Shown: positions 1 through 9,039 of the stretch, in pieces
How the letters are laid out: every line of letters starts with the position of its first letter
Numbering within the stretch: the first letter of the stretch is position 1
Assembly (NCBI GenBank): GCA_905178155.1
Contig: CAJINV010000004.1
Span: 10,258,381 to 10,322,380 of the forward strand
DNA: 64,000 nt
Reading direction: 5' to 3'
Source: Amoebophrya sp. A120
Taxonomy: Eukaryota > Sar > Dinophyceae > Syndiniales > Amoebophryaceae
Notes under the pieces: generated by a model
What the model was told of the DNA's origin: nothing
The model's database searches: none
The model's input: the letters and a program-made list of their open reading frames with translations, nothing else
Position numbers and translations under genes: made by a program

Positions 1-163
1 AAGCCTACGGCGGCTTCCAGCTTGCACATCTTCTTCTATTTCTTTTGCAAAATCTTCGTCGCTGCCATTCAGCCGATGACTTCCCACCGTAATCCCAACC
101 TTTTGGCGTGTCTGCTGCAGTAAGGGTTTTAACTCGGGGCCGCGCCAACTTTTTTCTCGGCGG

Positions 164-292
164 CCCAATTTCAAACGGTGATCGAGATTCGGTCAAGAAG
201 TTGGTCCAAAATCGGTCCGGACACAGATTCTAATATACGGACCGAATTTGGACCAATTTCTGACCGAATCCCGATCACCGTTTGAAATTGGG
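164..292. repeat. Inverted repeat, about 55-bp arms, 20-bp loop
   Basis: The left arm (164-218) begins CCCAATTTCAAACGGTGATC. The right arm (239-292) ends with its reverse complement (GATCACCGTTTGAAATTGGG). Only a few mismatches separate the arms, and the loop is about 20 bp. The structure could be a MITE or the end of a larger element. Confidence 0.75.
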
Positions 293-405
293 GGATGGAC
301 TCGATCGCCGTTTGAAAATCTCGATCACCGTTTGAATATCTCGATCACCATTTGAATATCTCGATCACCATTCGAAATTCCCGATCCCAGTTTGAAATTG
401 CCGAT
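282..405. repeat. Short tandem array, about 20-bp unit
   Basis: About six degenerate units of the type CTCGATCACCGTTTGAATAT follow directly from the right arm of the inverted repeat, so the arm sequence itself appears to have been amplified. Confidence 0.7.
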
Positions 406-827
406 TGGCGACCTGGGGGGGGGCGCAAAAGGCCGGCCTGAAGTCCGAAGCTCTATCGTATAGCGTGGCGCAACATAGTGGTGGTGCCAGGCGGGGCCGC
501 CCAGTGGCGCCGATCTTCCCCCAGCTGAATGTGGCGCCGTGACGGTCCCAACAGGAAGAGCCACAGGAACACTCTTGGGCTTCCTTGGGCAGACCGCGTG
601 CCCCCGTGCCGTTCACAGTAGGCTTTTTTGCCTTGCGCTCATGAGCATGGTCCCTGCCTCTTGGCCCGGTGCCTAATTTGGCGTCACTCGCTCGGATATA
701 GGCTCTGAGGCTGGTAGAAATAGTGAGCACCCATCCCATAGGAGTGTGAAAGTATGAAACTTTTGAAATTGGTTTGAATTATGTTCCAAAAGAAATTAGT
801 GCCCGTTTGCTTTTGAGTTACAGAAAC

Positions 828-892
828 ACCAACCTGTAGTTGGACAAGAAGACCCTGCTGCAGCGCTGTTGCGTCGAGGCTCGAAGAAAACC
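828..892 (+). repeat. Dispersed module, copy 1 of 3
   Basis: The module starts near ACCAACCTGTAGTTGGA, contains CTGCTGCAGCGCTGTTGCG and ends at GCTCGAAGAAA. Related copies lie at 2365-2423 and about 3292-3350. Confidence 0.7.
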
Positions 893-2364
893 CAACTATC
901 GAAGGAAAAAAGTGTTACAGTTACACACGACAGCGAAAATAGCGTATTTTTTCAAGGGCAGGCTAGAACTTTTTTCGAGCCGCGGCTACCTGTCACGCCT
1001 ATTGCGTTTTCATTTTCGTGTCAGGCAAAAAGGAGGCCTCCACGTAGCTGCGGCTGCTTCAGTTCACTGGAATAGCTAAGAAGGCAAGCTGCTACATGTC
1101 GCGGACCTCATTGAGAACTACAGTGACTGATAGACAGGGCGGCGGCAGAATGTCTCAGCGAAACAATAGAGCGGGCCAAGGTCAAAGCGATGCTTTCGAC
1201 CTTGTGAGGGACAATGCCTGCTGTTTCACTTAGTCGCAAACCTGACGAACCGCAGCGACCGTTTTTATTGCCTCCAGGCCGACTTGCGCAACGGCGACAC
1301 GCGCGGGAGCGAAAAGTGCAGGACGGCGCTCGCTGGCATTTGACGCGACGAGCGGGCGCCTTTGCAGTGCCAGCCTTTCCCTTCCCATCGTGGTCATGAT
1401 GGCTCTACGTAATTCGCACTTTCCTGGCCGAATCGACGCCCTGTCCCGAAAGCCAACTTTCCACCCGGATTGCAAAAAAAAGTGATACGCACTGCATTTT
1501 TTTGAGGGGTCAAAGCAAGGCCAGAAAAAATAGCAACTGTATCACTTTTTTTTCCATGTGTAACACTTTTTTCACCGGGCGGAAACCAACTTCGATACTT
1601 TTCTCCCCGAGCGAAATCTTGATACAACGCGAAATGTGTAACACAGTAAATCGCAGAATTCCGTGGGGCTTCGCAAAAAAACTGCTGTGTTACACACCAA
1701 AAAGTGTAACTTTGGCCAGCCCTCAAGGGAGGGTCAAAATGTGGGTGATTTTGCGCAAGAGATTGCCGTTTTTTTTTCGAAATGTGTAACACCTCGACTG
1801 AAAGCAAACACGCGAAAGCGCAAGCCTTCAGCTAGAGGCTCTGCGTCAAGTTTGCACACCACGCAAAAGAAGCTGGCCCCATGTCCGTGATTGACTTGCA
1901 GGGATCCTGCGAGCGCAGCCTGCTCCGTGGGTGTCTGAGAACATGTCTCGCATACAAGTCAAGCCGCGCATGCTTGATAGCGAAACACTCGGACTACAGG
2001 GCCACCAAAACCCTGCCAATGTTCAACCGGAGGTGGTTTGCCACTGTTGTGACCGAGTCCCCTTCCATCTGTATTCCTTGCTTCATGTTGTCATGGGATG
2101 GGGCCAGGAAACAAAAGGCCAGCGAACCGCATTCCGGGCCAGCCATTGGGAGCGGAGCGCCAAAATAGGTGCGCCCTTAGCTAGCTAGTGTACGACGCAA
2201 CTAAGGGGGCCGATGGCTGGCTGCATTCGTGATGTGCATGTCTGCGTCATTCATCAGAAAAGAAGTTTTCGCCTACCTGCGCGCCAAAAAAATTCTTACT
2301 GAACGTATGAAAAAACTCGGCTTTTTTCTTGCAATGTGTAACAGTAACACTTTTTTTCTTTGAT

Positions 2365-2423
2365 ACCAACCTGTAGTTGGAGAAGACCCTGCTGCAGCGC
2401 TGTTGCGTCGAGGCTCGAAGAAA
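2365..2423 (+). repeat. Dispersed module, copy 2 of 3
   Basis: This is nearly identical to the copy at 828-892. The sequence before this copy (about 2275-2364) is an inverted version of the sequence after copy 1 (about 893-990), including the GTGTTAC-type block, so the copies form a composite arrangement. Confidence 0.7.
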
Positions 2424-3089
2424 TTACTCACGGAACGCCGGGCCACTTCAGCTCGTCTGAGATCCCAAAAAGATCCTATCAAGATCCTGGCCGCTGGGCT
2501 ACTTCGGCGCCCCGAAATTACGAATCAGGCCCAATGTTTTGGCCTTCGCTTTGCCTCCTTTGTATAGCAAATTTGCGCGGCCTTTTCTGGGCGTGTCGCA
2601 TAGCTGCCGAGCCTATCCCGAGGGCCGCCCTGTTTGGGAAGCGCGATTTTTTTTCCTGGTGCGGGGGTATGTCGGTATTTTACGGCCACGCAAATCTTGG
2701 CGCGGGCCAGCCGTCAGGGAACGCGCCGCCCGCCGCGGCCAGCGTGTCCTTTTGCCCCCCCTTCTGGTGTGCTTCTGTAGTTTTTTCGCGGTAGTCTTGG
2801 ACATTGGAAAGGGGGTGGCGCGGAGGTGTTTCGACCGCAGGCATTCTACCTGCCCAGCATCCGGGAGCCCGCAGAGAGGCGATGGCCTTTGGCGCGATGC
2901 GGTGCCAAGTGTTTTGCTTCTTGGGGTCGCGGGGATCGGCAGGCCAATCCTGCAGAAAGCATGTCAAACAAGGGTGGGGGTTTTCTCCCCGCGGCACAAT
3001 TTTTGTGCTCAGGAGCATTCTCCAGTGGAATTCGGCCAGGCACGGGGCCACTTTCCAGAGTTCATGGCCGCCATCTCCATTTTCAAAAG

Positions 3090-3228
3090 TTCCGATCAAG
3101 ATCCTGTCCAGAGGACACTTTTTTCGCCGCTTTTCCTGGCCCCTCCCCCGCCTAGAATCTATGGATTTGGCGGCGCAAAAAAGTGGCCAAAAAAGTGTCC
3201 TCTGGACAGGATCTTGATCGGAACTTTA
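3090..3228. repeat. Hairpin / MITE-like inverted repeat
   Basis: The left arm (about 3090-3131) carries GTTCCGATCAAGATCCTGTC then CAGAGGACAC and a T run. The right arm (about 3187-3228) is its reverse complement, through GTGTCCTCTGGACAGGATC. Arms are about 40 bp and the spacer about 55 bp. Further truncated copies of the arm sequence follow at 3225-3260. Confidence 0.75.
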
Positions 3229-3291
3229 TCGGATCTTGAACGGAACTTTTTAGGAACTTTTTTTTGGCCTCTGAAGCTTTCGCCATACCGT

Positions 3292-3350
3292 TCACCTGTA
3301 GTTGGAGACGACCCTGCCGCAGCGCTGGTGCGCCGGGGCTCAAAGAAAAC
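3292..3350 (+). repeat. Dispersed module, copy 3 of 3
   Basis: This copy is more diverged but keeps CCTGTAGTTGGA, GCAGCGCTGG and GGCTCAAAGAAAAC. It lies just upstream of the first coding region. Confidence 0.6.
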
Positions 3351-3399
3351 CCGACGAGGACCAAAAACAGCAGCTCAAGGAGGAAGTCAACAGAAGAAG

Positions 3400-4191
3400 A
3401 TGCAACGAGGACCCGAAGGCGAAAAAGCAGCGCGACAACATGATCAACAAGTAGAGCATGACCATGACCCCACCGTTCCTATGGCTATGCCCCGTCTCCC
3501 CTCCTCTTCCTCCGCTGGGACGAGCAACCCGGATTTCTTCTTTATCGGCGACACGCAGTTTTTCGAAATCGTGGAGGAAGACGAGCAGGCGGGGGAGAAA
3601 TATTTTTCCTCCGGAGGGGAGGAGGAAGAGCACGAGGTGGTGCTTTTACACGAGAACGGGAAGTTGCTTAAGCCGCATAACCCAGCGGCGAATAATGGTA
3701 ACTCACCCGGAGGCAATAATAATAAAAGCAGCAAAAGCAGATGGTACAACAACAATAACCGAAGCAACAGGCCGAACAGCAACCGCAAACCGCGCCGGCA
3801 ATTAATCTGGGTGCCGAAAATCACCCAAGTGCCTGAGTCGCCGACGGGTGCGAAGAACGGGAATGAATTTTCCAAGACTGCGGTTTCTTGTTCTTCCCCG
3901 GCGTCGAAATCGTCGAACGGAACAGCGGTCTCGGAAGTATCGACCGCGGCTACGAGTAAGGAGTCTGCGAGATTGGGTTCTTCGAGTTGGAATTTGCAGA
4001 GAACAAACTCGCAGGAGAAAAAGAAGAAAATCGTCTGGTTGCCGAAAGCCCAGGTGGAGCAGATACGGTCCGGCGCGGCGAAGGTCGGGCTGCTGAAATC
4101 CCCGAAGGGAACGAAGGCGGCCGTCAAGGTAGTTTTGAGCGAGGCAGCCGCTCATGCGAAAAATCAAAAGAGAGGCGGAAAGAAAAACTAA
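3400..4191 (+). CDS. Unrecognised low-complexity charged protein with two WVPK/WLPK motifs
   Basis: I do not recognise this protein. The open frame extends far upstream without an ATG, so I start it at the ATG at 3400 (263 residues); 3481 is an alternative in-frame ATG. It has a short N-terminal acidic part (IVEEDEQAG), an Asn/Ser/Lys-rich middle, and a basic Lys/Arg/Ser-rich C-terminus ending RGGKKN. The one repeated feature is a hydrophobic motif preceded by basic residues, RRQLIWVPKITQ and KKKIVWLPKAQ, about 75 residues apart. These could be short linear binding motifs; that is inference. Codon use looks like the neighbouring genes. No signal peptide or membrane segment is visible. Confidence 0.55.
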   Translation: MQRGPEGEKAARQHDQQVEHDHDPTVPMAMPRLPSSSSAGTSNPDFFFIGDTQFFEIVEEDEQAGEKYFSSGGEEEEHEVVLLHENGKLLKPHNPAANNGNSPGGNNNKSSKSRWYNNNNRSNRPNSNRKPRRQLIWVPKITQVPESPTGAKNGNEFSKTAVSCSSPASKSSNGTAVSEVSTAATSKESARLGSSSWNLQRTNSQEKKKKIVWLPKAQVEQIRSGAAKVGLLKSPKGTKAAVKVVLSEAAAHAKNQKRGGKKN

Positions 4192-4944
4192 ATGAGATTG
4201 CTGGCACCGATGTTGACAGTGATTCATGCGTCGTCGTGTCTGTGCTTTATCGAAAATAGAAGAGAAAACCACGACCATCAGGGACGAGATGAGATTACGT
4301 AGTGTTGGACAAATGCATGCCAACAGAGAGTGTGAGTTGGACTAGCAAGTTAGCAGCTTGTACTCCATCTCTGTTGTAGTAGATTTGGAAATGAACGACC
4401 AGGTTAAGGTCTACGTTTAAGACGAAAGGAAGACAACACGTTGACTTCATCGCCAGAAGCAGAACCCGTTCTGTTATGGGAGGAAAAGTAACCCGACTGC
4501 GACTGGAGTACACCTCTATTGTTCTGGAACCAAAAGTAACCGGAGCCGAACGGCTGTTGAGTTCATTCATAATATATAATTGAAAATCTGAAATTTACGA
4601 CCTCTTCGAAGGGGGGCTTGGCCTTGGGCTTCTGATATAAAATAAAACTCAAACTTTTGCTACTCATCTGCGCCAGCGAGTTTAAGATCTAGATCTTCCA
4701 ATATCTGTTGTTTTGTTCTTTTCCGCTGCTGTTGCATAGCTCTTTTGATTTCTGTTGTAGAAAACAACATCCTCGTGGAGATCGTTGAACAGTCTCGCGC
4801 CGGCGATGTTTCTAGCAGAAGTTTTCCATTCGTGTTTCGTACGCAGGACGAGTTTTTCTGGTTCTTCGTAGCACCCAGTAATGCGACTAATACGTAAAAC
4901 GAAAGAGATGAATCAGTGGAAGACAAAAAGCAAAATCCCGCAAC
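4192..4944. other. Intergenic region, nothing recognised
   Basis: I see no conserved protein, RNA gene or clear repeat. Antisense open frames at 4295-4570 and 4660-5154 have no recognisable content. Confidence 0.5.
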
Positions 4945-6263
4945 ATGGTGCCTGCAATTCATAAGTTTCATTTTGACAAAAAAGTCATTCTGTTTGGCGA
5001 AGGAGGATTCAAATTTGCAGCTGCATACGCACTTCGAAACCCGACACACCATTTGGTTGCCACCACTTTGGAGAGCGCCGATGACGTCTTCTGCAGAGAT
5101 CCGCTCGCCAGGAAGCGCGTCGCCGCTCTCCGCGACGTCGGTCACGAAGTTCACTTTGACACAGATTATCGCAGATATTCAATGGAGATAGAGAAATCCA
5201 GACGGCCGCCGATGTTTACCAAGTTGGGTGGGAAAACTTCCCTCGAATGGGACTTTGGCAAACTTCCCTTGGGTGGAAACGTGAATCTTGGGCGCGCCGT
5301 CCCGCCACGGATTTATTGCTGCGGACTAATGACAAGAGGGGGTTGCACGAATTTGACATCGTCATCTTCAATTTTCCCTACGTCAAAGAAGACCCACGTC
5401 CAGAGTGGAAGCCTGCAGGAACGCTACCCACGTCATGTAAGAGCGCAGCACTCATCGTCGACTTCCTAGTCTTCTGCAGCCAGGAAGCAAAAATCGGAGC
5501 GGAGATTCTCTTGGGTCTCGCTACGTCGAAAAGCATGACGTTTTTTGACGATCAAAATACAGATAGCGACAACGAACACGAAGAATTTCCGGAGTGCTAC
5601 CGACCGGATCAGTACGGCAAGTACGCCCAATTTTCTGCAGAGAGCCTCGTTTCGCAAGTCTTGGCAGGGAATTACGCCGCGCTGTACGAGACTGACCGTC
5701 TTCTTCCGGTGTTGTTGCTCGAGGACAAAGACAAAGACTACTACAGCATGTATGAAAACGAACCGGTGGCATACGAACACGTTGCGGAGTCCAACAACAA
5801 AACGCATGCCGAACACTCCGTCGCCCGGCATTTGGAAGTCCAACAACAAAACGCTTTTTCGTTTCACTTTGCTACCATGCTGTCACAACAGAGCTTCTTG
5901 CTCTATTCCATTTCGCCAATTCTACGGGCAATCGATCAAATTACCTACTGGATCAAGTTTCGCGCAGACACCGCCCCTTCCGTCGGCAATGCCGAACTCT
6001 TGTTCGACGAGTGTCATCAAGCCCTCGTGGACTGGGCTAACCGTAGCGAACTTGATTCAGGACTTGCAGTTGCCCTTAGTGCCGGCGCGAACTTTTACGC
6101 CGGCTTCTACTCGAAAGATTTGCAGAAGAAGTGTGGCGTCAGCGATCTCTTACGAAAGGAACGCCGTCTTGCGGAACGGGCGTGTGGCAGCAACCTCGTT
6201 ATAAATGCCACTTTGGAATTTGATACTTGTAATGGTGGTTTTTGTGTGAGCAAGTGGTGTTAA
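4945..6263 (+). pseudogene. BMT5-like Rossmann methyltransferase (DUF2431), frame-broken upstream copy
   Basis: This is the upstream of two tandem paralogues related to the BMT5-like 25S rRNA uridine-N3 methyltransferase domain (DUF2431). From the ATG at 4945 the first frame encodes VILFGEGGFKFAAAYA (SAM-binding loop), ATTLESADDV and DTDYRRYS. A different frame then carries RGLHEFDIVIFNFPYV and ALIVDFLVFCSQEAKIGAE, the second half of the fold, and runs to a stop at 6263. The switch falls between about 5190 and 5300, near an imperfect duplication of an AAACTTCCCT-containing stretch. The intact paralogue has no break there. It could be a one-base indel (real or from assembly) or a short intron; I found no convincing GT-AG pair that restores the alignment. 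The catalytic loops themselves look intact. Family assignment is firm; pseudogene status is not. Confidence 0.6.
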
Positions 6264-6882
6264 GGGTATTTTTGAAACTGTTTTTATAGATCAGGATGGA
6301 AGAACTTGAACTACGCAATCAGCTGAAGAGTGAATTCTCCGTGGATCATTTCCATTTGATGCAGGCTCTTCTGGGGAAATAAGAAAAACTCTATGACAAT
6401 CAGTCCATATTAAATCCAACGCAACGGTGAGGAAAGCATCTTTTGTACACCGTTTGCGTGCCGCTCTCTGGTTTAGACTCAGAGAAGAGCGGCAACTACC
6501 CAGGCAACAAAAACAAAGCCACCAAAGGCAAAGGTTCTTCGCAAGTACGGAAGTCATCTGGCGTGAGCGAGCGGGGCAGAGGATGACGACAAACACTATG
6601 CTTATGCATTATTGGTGAAAAGCACACCAATACAAGTGAGTGCGGAGAGGACTAAAAAGTAGAAGTGGATCTTTCCTGCTATAGAGAGAAAAACCTTAAA
6701 CGGGGGCACGGTAATTGAACCGCAAGCAGTACCGCAAGCATATAGAATGCGCATAAATTGTTCTCTCAAAGGTAGCCGCGTTAACGAGGCTTACATCGAA
6801 TGTCTGAACGAAGTATGAATGTGTTGGAGCGTGTTTGGAAAAAAACTAGAGTTTGAAATATCGGGGAAAACAAAAGTTTAGA
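6264..6882. other. Intergenic region between the paralogues
   Basis: No recognised gene or RNA. It is AT-richer than the flanking coding DNA and presumably holds the 3' end of one gene and the promoter of the next. Confidence 0.5.
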
Positions 6883-8319
6883 ATGTCGACCAGCGGTGGA
6901 AGATGGTCCATCCGCCCCGAAGGCGATACAAGCGGCTTCGTCCTTAGGGGTCCGCGCTATCCTAGTAGCAGTGCCGGGCTCAGGTGGTACGCAAGGCAAC
7001 GTGAACTACAATCGTCGGCAGTTGCAACTACTGACTTTGAAACCAGAGTGATTCTGTTTGGTGAAGGCAATTTCAGCTTCGCCGCCGCTTATGCGCAACT
7101 TCATCCGGAGCGCCACCTGACCGCCACCACCTTGGAGAGCGCAAACGATGTCTACCAACTTGATCCGGAGGCGCAGAATCGTGTGGAGAAGCTGCAGAAA
7201 GATGGTCATCAAGTTTTGTTTGGAAAGGACTATCGGACTTACTCCTCGGACCTGAAGAAGTCCACCAAACGTGCGCTAATCGATGTCGATCCCATACAAC
7301 TGATGCTTCGACAAGAAAGGCAAAGGGGCTTGCATGATTTCGACATCGTCATCTTCAACTTCCCCTACGTCCGGGACAACGGCGGACCAGCAACGGCCAT
7401 GCTAATCGTCGACTTTTTGGTGTTTTGCAACCAGGAAGCAAAAATCGGAGCAGAAATCATTTTGGGTTTGGCAACGTCTCGCAAAATGACGGTGTGTTGC
7501 ACTGAGATCAAGGGAGAAACCAGAGCACGGGCGCACTACAAACCGGACCAGTACGGAAAATTTCTACAGTTTTCGGCAGAGAGCCTCGTTTCGGAAGCAC
7601 TCCGTGGCAGCTGGGGAGCGGTCCCGCTGTCGAGGCACGGGTCGAGTTCTTCTTCCACAGAAAGTACGACGCGGGAGACGTCATGCGCACTGCCGGTCTT
7701 GGTGCTTACAGAAAAGGATCACAACTTCTATTCTAAATACGAACAGCGTGGCTACCAACACGTCACGACCGGCACTTTCGAAAAAAATCTGATCATCTGG
7801 TCCTACAATAACAAAACGCTTTTTCGGTTCGCGGTGACGCGGTGTGATGATGTGCATCCCACCGACGCGTATCATCACTGTGTCGCACTTTCTTATGTTC
7901 CCTCACTTACCGGGACCGAGAGAGATTCTATCACGCCCTGGCTCGACTACCACGCGAACACAAACTGGAGCATTGATGAAGACGAAGACCGTTTCATGAG
8001 TACGTCGCTGCGGAACTACCACCGCGATTGGAAACCATCTGGACGAGAGCGCTTGCGCGACATCCTCCTCCTCAGCCTAGAAGATCAACACCAGCCCGCT
8101 AGAACATCCTCTTCGAAACAAAACCTCGCCAGTATGCTCTCCGACGAGCAGAAGCTAGCACGCGATGCGATCGATGTTTTCGAGATAGGCCCAAAGGGAA
8201 AAACAGAAACCAAGTTAGCAGTGTTACAGAGAAGAGGTGGAGGTGCGCACCGGACGGTGGCGGATACGGTAGGCGGGGATGGAGGAGGCGACGTAGTGCC
8301 TGTGGTGTATATGCCGTGA
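6883..8319 (+). CDS. BMT5-like Rossmann methyltransferase domain protein (DUF2431)
   Basis: A 478-residue intronless gene. The frame opens slightly earlier but the first ATG is at 6883. The N-terminal 45 residues are variable. Then come VILFGEGNFSFAAAYAQ (glycine-rich SAM loop), ATTLESANDVYQLD, DYRTYS, GLHDFDIVIFNFPYV and ALRG-preceded YGKFLQFSAESLVS. These match the order of blocks in BMT5-like proteins, which methylate a uridine in large-subunit rRNA in yeast; whether this copy modifies rRNA is inference. The domain occupies roughly residues 45-220, and the C-terminal half (to residue 478) is not recognised. It lies directly downstream of a diverged, frame-broken paralogue in the same orientation, so a tandem duplication is likely. 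Confidence 0.8.
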   Translation: MSTSGGRWSIRPEGDTSGFVLRGPRYPSSSAGLRWYARQRELQSSAVATTDFETRVILFGEGNFSFAAAYAQLHPERHLTATTLESANDVYQLDPEAQNRVEKLQKDGHQVLFGKDYRTYSSDLKKSTKRALIDVDPIQLMLRQERQRGLHDFDIVIFNFPYVRDNGGPATAMLIVDFLVFCNQEAKIGAEIILGLATSRKMTVCCTEIKGETRARAHYKPDQYGKFLQFSAESLVSEALRGSWGAVPLSRHGSSSSSTESTTRETSCALPVLVLTEKDHNFYSKYEQRGYQHVTTGTFEKNLIIWSYNNKTLFRFAVTRCDDVHPTDAYHHCVALSYVPSLTGTERDSITPWLDYHANTNWSIDEDEDRFMSTSLRNYHRDWKPSGRERLRDILLLSLEDQHQPARTSSSKQNLASMLSDEQKLARDAIDVFEIGPKGKTETKLAVLQRRGGGAHRTVADTVGGDGGGDVVPVVYMP

Positions 8320-9039
8320 ATTTGTTCCAATGCGATGAAGCTAGGATGGCAAGAATCCTGGCGGGAAATAAGTAAAAAACATGATACAGCAACTGCATCT
8401 TGCCGCAAGCAGCCTCACATTCGATTAAGTACTCATTCAGATTCCTGCTCCCAGTCCAGCTCCAATAGATTTAAAGAAAGTAAGTACTTGAACTTGTGGG
8501 TGCGAGATATTGAACTCGTGGGTCATGCCCACGGCAGTGTGAGTGTTACTTGTGTGGGTGTACTGGTCGTTTCGTTGAGATGAGCATGTTGCACATCGTT
8601 GATCATTTTCTTTTCAATGTCGCGCCTTCACTAAGCCTTGGGTCGTTCGGTTCCTTCTGTTGAAGATCCAGATCCTCATATGTTTCGTTGCTTGAAAACG
8701 GTTGTCAATCTTTGTCATGTTCGATGGGGATCTTCGTATCGTTTGTCGTGATGTCGCCGAGGGAATATTACTTGTAGCTTAGCACAACGCGATCTCGTTT
8801 TTCCTGGGAGGACCAGTGGTCCTCACGGACATCCGCAGCAGTCGTTTCTTCTTTGCATTTTTTGGATTGATAAAGATTTTTCTTAACTGATCATGAAAAT
8901 GATAATAATTTTTTCAGTGTCGTGGTACAATCAGGGCAGAGGATTTTTCAAGGTCAGGTTGGTTGTGGTACAAACTGGGTTGGTGGCCCTTTGCAAGAGA
9001 TACATCATCTAGTCTCTATCTAGCCCAACACCACAAGCC
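8320..9039. other. Intergenic region, nothing recognised
   Basis: T-rich tracts are present but I see no gene, RNA or repeat that I can support. Confidence 0.5.

Larger units (their letters stand above)
1..3399. repeat. Repeat-rich intergenic mosaic, no gene supported
   Basis: No conserved protein is visible on either strand. The stretch holds a long inverted repeat (164-292), a short tandem array (about 285-405), scattered GTGTAACAC-type modules (about 900-930, 1480-1800, 2330-2360), three copies of a CCTGTAGTTGG module and a hairpin at 3090-3228, each listed separately. Open frames that cross it on both strands change composition abruptly and have no ATG supported by conservation. Confidence 0.6.

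Noticed and set aside
2539-3399. Upstream extension of the first coding frame
   Set aside because: It has no ATG, crosses the hairpin and repeat modules, and its composition differs from the downstream part.
3444-4127. Long minus-strand open frame
   Set aside because: It is antisense to the coding region at 3400-4191 and made of Leu/Ser runs that mirror its low-complexity codons; no conserved motif.
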